Assembly (NCBI GenBank): GCA_964431965.1
Contig: CAYSLU010000003.1
Location: 1 to 64,000 of the forward strand
DNA from: CAYSLU01 sp964431965
GTDB taxonomy: Bacteria > Verrucomicrobiota > Kiritimatiellia > CAIKKV01 > CAYSLU01
Length of the DNA stretch: 64,000 nucleotides
Direction of reading: 5' to 3'
This document shows, in pieces, positions 27,762 to 36,207 of this stretch; position 1 is the first letter of the stretch; each line of letters opens with the position of its first letter. The notes beneath the pieces were generated by a model. The model worked only from the letters and a program-made list of their open reading frames with translations. It was not told the DNA's origin and did no database searches. The translations under genes were made by a program, and so were the position numbers.

Positions 27762-28655
27762 TCAATGCGCCGGAGTATGGCCGTCGGACGAATGGAAATC
27801 AACGCCCGACGCACCCGACATCCGCTCGGCCCGGTAGGAGGATCGGACCAGCGGGCCGGACGCGACCGCGGTGAACCCCATCTCGCGCGCCCGGCGCCCG
27901 AAGCGATCGAACCGGTCGGGCTCGACGAAGCGCGCCACCGGCGCGTGGCCGGCCGACGGCGCGAGGTACTGCCCGATCGTCAGAAGCGCGCAGCCCGCCG
28001 CCCGCAGGTCGCGCATCGCCTCCTCGATCTCGTCGTCCGTCTCCCCCAGCCCGACCATCAGCCCGGACTTCACCCGCACCGGCGGGCCCCAGGCCGCGGC
28101 CATCGCGAGCACGGCGAGCGAGCGCTCGTAGTCAGCGCTCGGCCGGATCGACCGCTGGAGGCGTCGCACCGTCTCGATGTTGTGGTTGAACACGTCGGGC
28201 CGCGCGGCCAGCACGGTCTCCAGACTGCTTCGCTCCCCCCGGAAATCGGGCGTCAGGACCTCGACGCTCGACAGGGGAAGCGCGCGGCGAACCGCCTCGA
28301 TCGTGCGCGCGAAATGCCCCGATCCGCCGTCGGGCAGGTCGTCGCGCGTGACGCTCGTGATCACGACGTGGGTCAGCCCAAGCGAGCGGGCGGCGGCCGC
28401 GAGGCGGCCCGGTTCGCCGGGGTCCGGCGGGGCCGGCCGGCCGGTCTCCACGGCGCAGAACGCGCAGTTCCGCGTACACACGCTCCCCAGGATCATGAAC
28501 GTCGCCGTGCCCCGGTTGAAGCACTCGTGCTCGTTCGGACAGCGCGCGCTCCGACAGACGGTATGGAGCCCGCCCGACGCCAGCGTCCGGTGTACCACGT
28601 CGTACTGGCCCGAAGCCGGAATGCGGATGCGAATCCATGGCGGAAGCCGTTGCAT
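27762..28655 (-). CDS. lipA: Lipoyl synthase (radical SAM)
   Basis: 297-aa radical SAM enzyme that inserts two sulfurs into the octanoyl chain on lipoyl-carrier proteins. Both clusters are visible: the auxiliary CRSARCPNEHEC (C-x4-C-x5-C) and the SAM-binding CTRNCAFC (C-x3-C-x2-C). DDLPDGGSGHF, FNHNIETVRRL and GLMVGLGETDDEI are diagnostic. The C-terminal serine ligand is in VRSSYRAE. The start at MQRLPPWIR is by family length; another ATG lies 12 nt upstream. No lipB or lplA is nearby. Confidence 0.96.
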   Translation of the reverse strand: MQRLPPWIRIRIPASGQYDVVHRTLASGGLHTVCRSARCPNEHECFNRGTATFMILGSVCTRNCAFCAVETGRPAPPDPGEPGRLAAAARSLGLTHVVITSVTRDDLPDGGSGHFARTIEAVRRALPLSSVEVLTPDFRGERSSLETVLAARPDVFNHNIETVRRLQRSIRPSADYERSLAVLAMAAAWGPPVRVKSGLMVGLGETDDEIEEAMRDLRAAGCALLTIGQYLAPSAGHAPVARFVEPDRFDRFGRRAREMGFTAVASGPLVRSSYRAERMSGASGVDFHSSDGHTPAH

Positions 28656-28786
28656 GGCCGCTATCATATCCGACCCGACTCCACCAATCGACTACGGACG
28701 GAACCGAGCACGGGACACGGCCGTCGCGATCGCTTCCCGGCACTGCAGGTTGCCTCCCACGCCCCGATCCGCTTTAATGCGCTCCC

Positions 28787-29614
28787 ATGACCCACCCGGA
28801 GCCATTCGCGTTCACCATCCGCGGAGTGCGGGGCGGCACCGTCGCGATCGGGCCGGAATATGCCCGGCACGGCGGGCACACCACGTGCTTCAGCCTGCAC
28901 ACCCCCGAGGGCATGCTGTTGATCGACGCCGGCACCGGGCTTGCGGCGGCGGATGCGGACATCGATCTCCAAGCCGTCGCTCTCCCGATCGTCTTCCTCT
29001 TCACCCACTTCCACCTGGACCACCTGACGGGGCTGCCGTTCTTCCGACCCCTGTATCAGAAAGGGCGGTCCATCCGCATGCTGGGCGACCCGGCTCGAAC
29101 GGACGACTGGCCGGGCGCCCTGCGCCGGTTCTGCAGTCCGCCCTACTGGCCCGTGGACATGGCGACCGCTGGCGCGGATATCCGCATGGAGCGCCTCCCG
29201 GAGGCCGGGTCCGCCGTCCTGCTCGGAGCCCGCGTCGCATGGTGCCCGGTCTGGCATCCCCAGGGCTGCCTCGCCTACCGCCTCGACCTGCCCGCCGCCT
29301 CCATCGTCGTGGCGACGGATCACGAGTGCGGCGACCCGGACCTCGATCGGCGGTTCGTCGCGTTCTGCCGTGGCGCCGACGCGCTGATCTACGACGCCCA
29401 GTACACGCCGGACGAGTACCCCCGCCACCGGGGCTGGGGGCACAGCACCTGGCGGGACGGCGTCGCGATCGCGCGCGCGGCCGGCGTAGGCGAACTCATC
29501 CTCACCCACCTCGACCGATCGCGGACCGATGCGGCGCAGGACGAGATCGTGGCGCTCGCCCGGCGCGAATTCCCGCGCGTACGCAGCGCCACGCAGGGGC
29601 TGCGGCTCCCGTAG
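28787..29614 (+). CDS. Metallo-beta-lactamase-fold hydrolase
   Basis: 275-aa hydrolase, plus strand, divergent from lipA. The metal-binding motif THFHLDHLTG (HxHxDH) lies around residues 73-82, with LIDAGTG before it and later ligands WHPQG, ATDHE and a C-terminal THLD. The fold resembles the PhnP/CpdA-like and lipoate-metabolism-neighbouring MBL phosphodiesterases; the substrate is not clear. No signal peptide, so cytosolic. The next gene starts 146 nt downstream behind its own promoter. Confidence 0.85.
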   Translation: MTHPEPFAFTIRGVRGGTVAIGPEYARHGGHTTCFSLHTPEGMLLIDAGTGLAAADADIDLQAVALPIVFLFTHFHLDHLTGLPFFRPLYQKGRSIRMLGDPARTDDWPGALRRFCSPPYWPVDMATAGADIRMERLPEAGSAVLLGARVAWCPVWHPQGCLAYRLDLPAASIVVATDHECGDPDLDRRFVAFCRGADALIYDAQYTPDEYPRHRGWGHSTWRDGVAIARAAGVGELILTHLDRSRTDAAQDEIVALARREFPRVRSATQGLRLP

Positions 29615-29660
29615 CCCGCCGGCCCGGGGCGCCCCGGCGCACCCGCGCGATGCCCGACGC

Positions 29661-29689
29661 TTGACTTTGCCCCCGAAAACCCATAAATG
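29661..29689 (+). promoter_or_regulatory. Probable promoter of the SurA/PpiD-like gene
   Basis: TTGACT (29661-29666), 17-nt spacer, TAAATG (29684-29689), about 70 nt before the ATG at 29761. The -35 is strong and the -10 only moderate. Confidence 0.5.
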
Positions 29690-29760
29690 GCTGGCTTTCT
29701 TGAAGCCGAGCGGGACGGCGCCCCCTGTAATTAAGCGGCGCTCATCGAAAGGTCGACTCC

Positions 29761-31455
29761 ATGTTCATCACGAAGTTCAACCGGATGGTGCGGAACAAGC
29801 TGATCTGGGGCGGATTCGCCTTCCTGGTGGTGATCTCCTTCGTCGCCTACTTCACTCCGTCGAGCGGCGACAGCCGGCGGGACGCCGAACGCGCGGGGTC
29901 CGCCGGAAAGCTGAACGGCGAGTCCGTCTCGCGCGACGACTTCCGCGCGGCCCGGCTCAACACCTACATATCCGTGGTCATGTCACTCGGCCGCCAGCTC
30001 CCCATCACCCCGGAGCTGGACGAAATCCTGCGCAAGGAAACCTGGCAGCGGCTGGCCACCATCCACCAGGCGCGGGCGCTGGGCCTGGCCGTCACGGACC
30101 ACGAGGTGCTGTCGGCGATCCAGCGCACCCAGATGTTCCAGGCCGACGGACAGTTCAGCCCGCAGCGCTACGACGCGTTCTGCCAGGGCTTCCTGGCCAA
30201 GATGGGCCTCGGGCCGAGCCACTTCGAGGCGTACGTCCGCGAGCAGATCGTGGTGCAGAAGATGCAGGAGATGGTCGCGCCTGCCGTGTGGGTCCCGCCC
30301 ACGCAGATCCTGGACTTCCTGCGGAAGTACACGGACACCTTCACGCTGGAGCACATCACGGTCGACCAGGACGAGGTGAGCCGGGACGTCCAGGCCACGC
30401 GCGAGGACGCGGAGCGCTACTACGAGGCCCACACGAACCAGTTCGTCGTACCGGACCGGGTCAGCGTCCGCTACGTCTCATTCCCCGTCGCCGGATTCCT
30501 CACGAACATCGAGGTCGCCACCACGGCGGTCACGAACTACTACTTCGACCACATCCAGGAGTACACGACCTACGACACGAACGGGACGGCCAACGTGGCG
30601 GACATCGAGGACGTCGAGGAGGACATCGAAGACACCCTGACGCTCGAAGTCGCCCTATCCCGAGCCCGCGACCAGGCGGTCCTGTTCTTCGACCGGCTCG
30701 TCCCCTCCGGCCGGGACGAGAAGGCGCCATCCTTCGAGGAAGCAGCCGCCGCGCAAGCGCTTGCGATATCCACGTCGGCCCTGTTCTCCGCGGACGAGCC
30801 GCCCGAGGCGCTCCGCGTCGGCGAGGAGTTCGCCCGAACCGCGTTCGAGCTGCGAAACCGGCCGGACTCCTATTTCAGCGATCCCGTCGCCGGACAGGAC
30901 GCCGTCTACGTGCTGGCCTACCATGAGCGCGTGGATGCCCACCTGCCCGCGTTCCGCGACGTGGAGCGGGCGGCGACCCGGCTGGCCACCCAGCAGGCCC
31001 GACGCGAAGCCCTGGCGAAGAAGAGCGCCGAGATCCGCACCGAGCTCGAGCGGGCGGTGCGCGGCGGCAAGACCTTCAAGGCCGCCGCCGAGGGCGCCGG
31101 ATTCAAGGTCGTCGAGCCCAAGCCGTTCACCGCATACGACGCGCCGGACCAACTCGACACGCCCGAGGCGGTCGAGGCTCTGTCCGCTCACCAGCAGGGC
31201 GAGGTGGTCGATCCGATCCCCGTCAAGGCCGGCATGATGGTCGCCTTCATCCGCGAACGGAAGCCCGGCGACGAGGCGGCGATCGCGACGCTCCGGCCGC
31301 AGATGGTCATGAACCTGACCCGCCGCTACTCGCGCCTGCTCTTCCAGGAGTGGCAGGAGGCGCTCGTCCGCAACGCCGGAGTCGAGGACCACGAGGCGGC
31401 CGACCGCGCCGCCGCCCGCGCGGACGACGAGAGCGCCGAATCGGACGAGGAGTAG
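29761..31455 (+). CDS. Membrane-anchored SurA/PpiD-like periplasmic chaperone
   Basis: 564-aa protein with a short cytosolic N terminus (MFITKFNRMVRNK), one membrane helix (about residues 14-32, LIWGGFAFLVVISFVAYF) and a large periplasmic part. A SurA N-terminal-type helical region follows (GKLNGESVSRDDF..., about 48-190). The middle and C terminus contain parvulin-like remnants (YFSDPVAGQDAVYVLAYHERV). The end is acidic (DDESAESDEE). PpiD-type proteins help fold outer-membrane and secreted proteins, which suits a genome with giant exported proteins. Whether the isomerase domain is active cannot be judged. It ends 5 nt from the stop of the convergent amrS gene. Confidence 0.85.
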   Translation: MFITKFNRMVRNKLIWGGFAFLVVISFVAYFTPSSGDSRRDAERAGSAGKLNGESVSRDDFRAARLNTYISVVMSLGRQLPITPELDEILRKETWQRLATIHQARALGLAVTDHEVLSAIQRTQMFQADGQFSPQRYDAFCQGFLAKMGLGPSHFEAYVREQIVVQKMQEMVAPAVWVPPTQILDFLRKYTDTFTLEHITVDQDEVSRDVQATREDAERYYEAHTNQFVVPDRVSVRYVSFPVAGFLTNIEVATTAVTNYYFDHIQEYTTYDTNGTANVADIEDVEEDIEDTLTLEVALSRARDQAVLFFDRLVPSGRDEKAPSFEEAAAAQALAISTSALFSADEPPEALRVGEEFARTAFELRNRPDSYFSDPVAGQDAVYVLAYHERVDAHLPAFRDVERAATRLATQQARREALAKKSAEIRTELERAVRGGKTFKAAAEGAGFKVVEPKPFTAYDAPDQLDTPEAVEALSAHQQGEVVDPIPVKAGMMVAFIRERKPGDEAAIATLRPQMVMNLTRRYSRLLFQEWQEALVRNAGVEDHEAADRAAARADDESAESDEE

Positions 31456-31460
31456 GCCGG

Positions 31461-32459
31461 TCAGGCCGTCACCACGTCCGCCGCCCGTCCGCACGCCGAA
31501 CACGCCCCGCCGCCGCTCAGCCCGGCCAGCTCGGTCGCGTACCCCCGGCGGCGGATCAGCACGGCGCCGCACCCCGGGCAAAGCGTGTCCTGCCCGTCGT
31601 GCGTCCGCACGTTGCCGACGTACACATACCGGAGGTGTCGGCGGCAGATGGCCCACGCCGACTCGAGCGCATCGGGCGGGGTCGGCGGCACGGACATCCG
31701 ATACTCGGGACGGTACGCGCTCAGGTGCAGCGGCGTCAGATCCCCCAGCCGATCCGCCACCCACTTCGCCAGGCGCTCGATCTGCTCCGGGGCGTCGTTC
31801 AGCGTCGGGATGATCAGGTTCGTAATCTCGAGCCGGCACCCGGCATCGGCCGCCTGCCGGCAGAAGGCCAGCACCGGCGCCAGCCGGCCCCGGCAGTGCC
31901 GGACGTAGAACGCCTCGTCGATGCTCTTGATGTCCACGTTGAGCGCCGCCGTGAGCGGGAGCAGCTCGGAGGCCGGAGCGGGCTCGACGAACCCGTTCGT
32001 GACCAGCACGTTCGCCAGCCCCTCCCGCCGCGCCAGGGCCGAGCAGTCCCGCACGAACTCGAAGCCCACCAGCGGCTCGTTGTAGGTGTACGCCACGCTG
32101 CCGCATCCGCTGCGGACGGCCTCCCGCACCACCTGCTCCGGCGTGCAGGTCCGGGCCCCGGCATCGACGTCCTGCGAGATGCTCCAGTTCTGGCAGAAGG
32201 CGCAGGCGAAGTTGCAGCCCCAGCCGCCCACGCTGAAGATCGAGCTGCCGGGACGAAAATGGTAGAGCGGCTTCTTCTCGATCGGATCGATGTGCGCGGA
32301 CGACAGGAGGCCGTAGGCGGCCGCATTCAGCTTCCCTCCGGCGGCCGTCCGCACGCGGCACAGCCCGGTCTTCCCCTCGCCCAGGCGGCAGCGATGCGGG
32401 CAGAGGTCGCACTGGACGTGCCCCCCGTCGATCGAGTGCCAGTACTCGGCCGGTCTCAT
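31461..32459 (-). CDS. amrS: AmmeMemoRadiSam-system radical SAM protein (AmrS-like)
   Basis: 332-aa radical SAM enzyme related to pyruvate-formate-lyase activases. The SAM cluster motif is GCNFACAFCQNWSISQ (C-x3-C-x2-C), preceded by the conserved N-terminal CDLCPHRC and CRVR segments. The C terminus has a zinc-ribbon-like pair, CPGCG and CSACG. These are features of the AmrS family. There is no SPASM-type cysteine array, so it is not a typical anaerobic sulfatase-maturating enzyme although it directly follows a sulfatase gene (1 nt gap). No AmrA/AmrB (AMMECR1/MEMO) genes are adjacent. Its natural substrate is unknown. Confidence 0.88.
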   Translation of the reverse strand: MRPAEYWHSIDGGHVQCDLCPHRCRLGEGKTGLCRVRTAAGGKLNAAAYGLLSSAHIDPIEKKPLYHFRPGSSIFSVGGWGCNFACAFCQNWSISQDVDAGARTCTPEQVVREAVRSGCGSVAYTYNEPLVGFEFVRDCSALARREGLANVLVTNGFVEPAPASELLPLTAALNVDIKSIDEAFYVRHCRGRLAPVLAFCRQAADAGCRLEITNLIIPTLNDAPEQIERLAKWVADRLGDLTPLHLSAYRPEYRMSVPPTPPDALESAWAICRRHLRYVYVGNVRTHDGQDTLCPGCGAVLIRRRGYATELAGLSGGGACSACGRAADVVTA

Positions 32460-32460
32460 A

Positions 32461-33840
32461 TCAGTCCCTGATCGTGCTCCGCTCGGACTCGACTTCCTCA
32501 AACCACGACTCCAGCTCGCGCAGCATCCGGGAGGCGCGCTCCGGCTGGGCGGCCGCCAGATTGCAGCGCTCGCCGGGGTCGTCATCGACGTTGTACAGCT
32601 CGGCCGGGCCCGGCGATGGAATCGACCGGGGAGGATCCGGCTCCCGCACGATATCGGTGATCGTGTCGGGCGCGTAGCGCATGGCCCGGTCGCGGCGCAA
32701 GTCCTCGTCCGACACGACAAACGCCGCGCCGATCCACGGGCGGACCAGCTTCCACGGCCCGTCCCTCATGGCGGCGTTAGTCGTAACCAGCGGCGTGTAG
32801 CGGTTCCACTGCCAGAACCGGCGGGGATTCGCCTTCCGCGCCTCGCCGCGAAGCACCGGCAGGACGACCTCGCCGTCCAGCGGGCGCCCCGCCGGCGGCG
32901 CGATCCCGGCCATGGCGCACAGCGTGGGACACCAGTCGGTCATGTGAACGAACTCGCGAACCGTCCGCCCGCCCCCCACCCCGCCGCCCGGCCACCGGAC
33001 GATCGCGGGCACGCGAATGCCGCCTTCATAGACACGCCCCTTGCAGCCGTTGAAGGCGCAGTTGAACCGCTCGATGCTGCCGAGTTCGCTACCGAACTGG
33101 GGCCCGTTGTCGCTCGTGAAGACGACGATGGTGTTCTCCGCCAGACCGGCGCGATCGAGCGCCGCCAGGATGCGCTCCACGCACGCGTCCATCCGCAGGA
33201 TCATGCCGTAGAGCACGCTCACGGGGTAGCCGACCTTTCCGGCATCGGCAAACCGGCGCACGTCCGCCTCGGGGGCCTGCAGCGGCGCGTGCGGCGCGTT
33301 GAAGCACACGTTCAGAAAGAACGGGTCCCGGCGATGCCGGTCGATGAACGCCACGGCCTCGTCCGCGATGACGTCCGTGAGGTAGCGCCCGTCCGCCGGC
33401 ATCCGGGCGCCGTTCGCGTCCAGCCGCCAGCACCGGTAGTCCGACCATCCGCCCCGGAACCCGACGAACTCGTCGAACCCCCGGCGGTTGGGATGATAGC
33501 GCGGATCGAAGGCGCCGAGGTGCCACTTGCCCATATGCCCCGTCGCATAGCCCGCGGCCCGGAACGCATCGCCCACGGTCACCTCGCGGGTCGCCAGCCG
33601 ATCCAGCCCGCGGCCCTCGAGCGTGTCGATCGATCCGGTCCGGTGCGGATAGCGGCCGGTCATCAGCGCCGCGCGGGAGGGGTTGCAGACCGGGCTGGCG
33701 GCATAGTGATGGGTGAGGCACACGCCTTCCCCCATCAGCGCATCGAGCCGGGGGGTGTGCGACAGCCCGCCGTTGAAGGCGGAGAAATCGCCGTACCCCA
33801 TGTCGTCAACCAGGATGAACACCACGTTGGGCCGGGCCAT
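32461..33840 (-). CDS. Sulfatase (formylglycine type), sulfatase 1 of operon
   Basis: 459-aa arylsulfatase-fold hydrolase removing sulfate esters. The metal Asp pair is in FILVDDMGYGD (residues 12-13). The formylglycine site is Cys52 in CNPSRAALMTGR (C-x-P-S-R), and later metal residues are in FTSDNGPQFG. HMGKWHLG is present. There is no signal peptide: the chain starts MARPNVVFIL directly on the catalytic core, so it is probably cytoplasmic. The start is set by this core; the frame stays open far upstream only as a shadow of the oxidoreductase gene. It probably acts on a sulfated sugar released by the operon's glycosidase. Confidence 0.93.
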   Translation of the reverse strand: MARPNVVFILVDDMGYGDFSAFNGGLSHTPRLDALMGEGVCLTHHYAASPVCNPSRAALMTGRYPHRTGSIDTLEGRGLDRLATREVTVGDAFRAAGYATGHMGKWHLGAFDPRYHPNRRGFDEFVGFRGGWSDYRCWRLDANGARMPADGRYLTDVIADEAVAFIDRHRRDPFFLNVCFNAPHAPLQAPEADVRRFADAGKVGYPVSVLYGMILRMDACVERILAALDRAGLAENTIVVFTSDNGPQFGSELGSIERFNCAFNGCKGRVYEGGIRVPAIVRWPGGGVGGGRTVREFVHMTDWCPTLCAMAGIAPPAGRPLDGEVVLPVLRGEARKANPRRFWQWNRYTPLVTTNAAMRDGPWKLVRPWIGAAFVVSDEDLRRDRAMRYAPDTITDIVREPDPPRSIPSPGPAELYNVDDDPGERCNLAAAQPERASRMLRELESWFEEVESERSTIRD

Positions 33841-33950
33841 GAGTCTCCTCCCGGGCGGCGCGACCACCGCGCACCGCCCCATCCACGATAGACGCCCCCA
33901 CCGGGGGGGGGCAACGAAACCCGCGCTCGCTCGCGAGCCGATGAAGCCGG

Positions 33951-34976
33951 CTACCGGATCGGCACCGGCACGTTGGACAGGTTCCGGTCGGCCGCGTCCT
34001 GGGCCATCAGCGTCACGCGGCTGGAGCGGATGACGGCCTCGGTGGTGAACTCCAGGCCGGCGCGCTCCCCGCGAATGTCGCGGACGAACGATTCGAGATA
34101 GCCGGCGGCGGGAGCGGCGTCCGGGCCGATCGTGCGCGGCTCGGTCTCGCCATTGATCGACGCCACGATCGCATTCGCCTTCGGCGTCACCTCGAGCATG
34201 CCCGTGGATCCCCAGAAGAGGAAGCGCCAGTACTGCGGAAGCGTGTAGCGGAAGCTGTCGGGCACCAGGTAGGAGACGTCGGCGAGCACGCCGCAGCCGT
34301 TCTCCATCGTCAGCATCATCTGGCCCGCGTCCCGGAAGTGCGGAACCTGCGGCAGCACGGCGTTCCAGTTGCGCGCCGCGTTGACCACGGTGAAGCGCAG
34401 TCCCGTGACCCACGGCACGATGTCGAGCCCGTGAATCGCGATGTCGTTGATCGTTCCGCCGTGCTGCCCCGGCTCGAAGTACCAGGCGGCCCGCGTGCCG
34501 TACATCAGCGGGTGCTGCCCGTTGAAGGAGACCGCGTGAACGTCGCCGATCTCGCCGCCGCGCACCAGGCGACGGACCGCCGCGAACAGGCCGGAGTCGC
34601 GCAAGTCGAGCTGACACCCCACGCACAGGCCCTTCGCGCGGGCCAGCCGCTCGATCTCATCGAGCTCGCGCAGGCTCGTGCACAGGGGCTTGTCGCTGAT
34701 CACGTGCTGGCCGCGCTTCAGCGCCTCGATGGCGATCGCCCCGCGCCGGCCGTAGGTGTCGCCAATGCCGATCGCATCGCACGGAAACCGCTCGAGCAGC
34801 TCGGCCCGTGAGGCCACGACCGGCACGCCGTAGTTGGCGGCAACGGCCTGATTCCGCGCCTCGGGATCGTCCTCGCATATCGCCACGAGCTGCATGTCCG
34901 GGCGCTGCTGCGCGTGCTTGATGAGCCCCGTGATGTGCCCGTGCCGATGCCCGATAATCGCGATCCGGATCGTCAT
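33951..34976 (-). CDS. Gfo/Idh/MocA-family oxidoreductase
   Basis: 341-aa NAD(P)-dependent sugar or inositol oxidoreductase. An N-terminal Rossmann domain is followed by the EKP-like motif (ISDKPLCTSL, Lys of the active site) and a C-terminal alpha/beta domain with GGTINDIAIHGLDI. The usual GxGxxG dinucleotide loop is replaced by IIGHRHGHI, which is unusual although His-rich variants occur in PVC members of this family. No signal peptide or Tat motif. It lies between the phosphoesterase (43 nt) and sulfatase 1 (110 nt) genes. It likely oxidises or epimerises a sugar from the desulfated glycan; the substrate is unknown. Confidence 0.88.
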   Translation of the reverse strand: MTIRIAIIGHRHGHITGLIKHAQQRPDMQLVAICEDDPEARNQAVAANYGVPVVASRAELLERFPCDAIGIGDTYGRRGAIAIEALKRGQHVISDKPLCTSLRELDEIERLARAKGLCVGCQLDLRDSGLFAAVRRLVRGGEIGDVHAVSFNGQHPLMYGTRAAWYFEPGQHGGTINDIAIHGLDIVPWVTGLRFTVVNAARNWNAVLPQVPHFRDAGQMMLTMENGCGVLADVSYLVPDSFRYTLPQYWRFLFWGSTGMLEVTPKANAIVASINGETEPRTIGPDAAPAAGYLESFVRDIRGERAGLEFTTEAVIRSSRVTLMAQDAADRNLSNVPVPIR

Positions 34977-35019
34977 GAAACCTGCGCTCCTTTGCCGCGG
35001 CTCCCCGCCGCCTCCCGCC

Positions 35020-36207
35020 CTACTTCCACACAAACGGCTTCGACACCCGAACGGTCCGCTCGACCGGCGGATACCAGCCCGGCGCCGCATAGGCTCCGGT
35101 GTGCAGGTAGCACTGCACCCGCACGTCCCGGCTCCCGGGCGTAAACGTCAGAAGCCGGCTCATCGGCGCGGTCACCAGGTTGCGATTCCGGTGGTGCGCC
35201 GAAAGCGCCGCCACGTTGACGAACGTGACGCCCCACTTCGACGCCACGAGCGGCTTGTCGCCATACGTGTCGTCGGGCACGGTGTGCGTGTGGCCGCCGA
35301 GCCACAGGTCGATGGCGCCGGGGCGCGCTTCCAGATAGCGCTCGAAGGCCTGGGCGTCCGGCACGCCTCCCACAAAGTACAGGTAGGACGCGCCCTGGGG
35401 CGTCCCGTCCTTCTTGAACCCGTGGTACCGGCTCTCCCACTCGCCGTCCGGCTTGCGGACCATCCCCTCGTATTCGCCTGACGCCGTGGTCGTGTTCTTG
35501 AGCATGTAGTGGTGCGCGGAGACGATGATGCAGTTGGTGTTGGCCTCGACCATGCGCTTCCACCACGCGAAGGTCTCGGCGCTCACCACGCCCGACGGAT
35601 TTCCGCCCAGCTCGCCGCGGCCCTTCTTCTGCGACGGCTCGTTGATGTCGCTCATCATGAGGAACAGCACGTTGCCCACGCGGAAGGCGTAGCGCTCCCA
35701 CGTGCCGTCAACGGCGTACGGGCGCCGGGCGGCGTCCACGCGCGAGAAGGCCGTGTGTTCGCCGGTCGGGTCGACCCACTTGCGCCACCACCAGGCCTGG
35801 TCCTCGCGCAGCCCGCTCCGGTCATGGTTGCCGCTGATGGTGTAGACGGCCTCGCGCGGGTGCGTCGACAGCGCGCCGAACTGCCGGACCACCTCCGCCC
35901 CCTCGGCGTCCTTGGGCGTGTCCTGACCGCCCGAGAGATCACCCACGTCGATCGCGATGTCCCACGGGAACGCCGGCGCCCCGTTTGTTCCGCCCTGCTC
36001 CGATTGCCGGATGGCATCGGCCAGGCTCTCGCGCCCCTGCTTCAGGTCCGTCCCGACGTGGGCGTCGCCGAACGCCCAGAGCCGGAACGGCCGCGCCTCG
36101 CCCGCCGCCGCGCTCGTCATGCTGCCTCCATCGGCGCCCGGCGCGCGGCCGGCCGCGGCCGCCAGGCTCGCCGCCAGCCAGCCGATCCTCAGCGCCTGAT
36201 TCATCAC
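35020..36207 (-). CDS. Secreted calcineurin-like metallophosphoesterase
   Basis: 395-aa exported hydrolase. Signal peptide in about the first 25 residues (MMNQALRIGWLAASLAAAAG). Metallophosphoesterase motifs run in order: FGDAHVG (Asp48, His50), DVGDLSGG, SGNHDRSG, a metal His in VSAHHYML, and GGHTHTVP. It would cleave a phosphate mono- or diester outside the cytoplasm. Its ATG overlaps the stop of sulfatase 2 (ATGA), so it is translationally coupled to an enzyme that itself seems cytoplasmic. It is the only exported product of the operon. Confidence 0.9.
   Translation of the reverse strand: MMNQALRIGWLAASLAAAAGRAPGADGGSMTSAAAGEARPFRLWAFGDAHVGTDLKQGRESLADAIRQSEQGGTNGAPAFPWDIAIDVGDLSGGQDTPKDAEGAEVVRQFGALSTHPREAVYTISGNHDRSGLREDQAWWWRKWVDPTGEHTAFSRVDAARRPYAVDGTWERYAFRVGNVLFLMMSDINEPSQKKGRGELGGNPSGVVSAETFAWWKRMVEANTNCIIVSAHHYMLKNTTTASGEYEGMVRKPDGEWESRYHGFKKDGTPQGASYLYFVGGVPDAQAFERYLEARPGAIDLWLGGHTHTVPDDTYGDKPLVASKWGVTFVNVAALSAHHRNRNLVTAPMSRLLTFTPGSRDVRVQCYLHTGAYAAPGWYPPVERTVRVSKPFVWK

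Noticed and set aside
31461..32459. Anaerobic sulfatase-maturating enzyme
   Set aside because: The cysteine motifs and the C-terminal zinc-ribbon-like pair match AmrS, and the SPASM domain cysteines are missing. Operon position alone is not enough.
32461..34626. Long N-terminal extension of sulfatase 1
   Set aside because: It overlaps the Gfo/Idh/MocA gene almost entirely in a different frame. The sulfatase fold starts at 33840.
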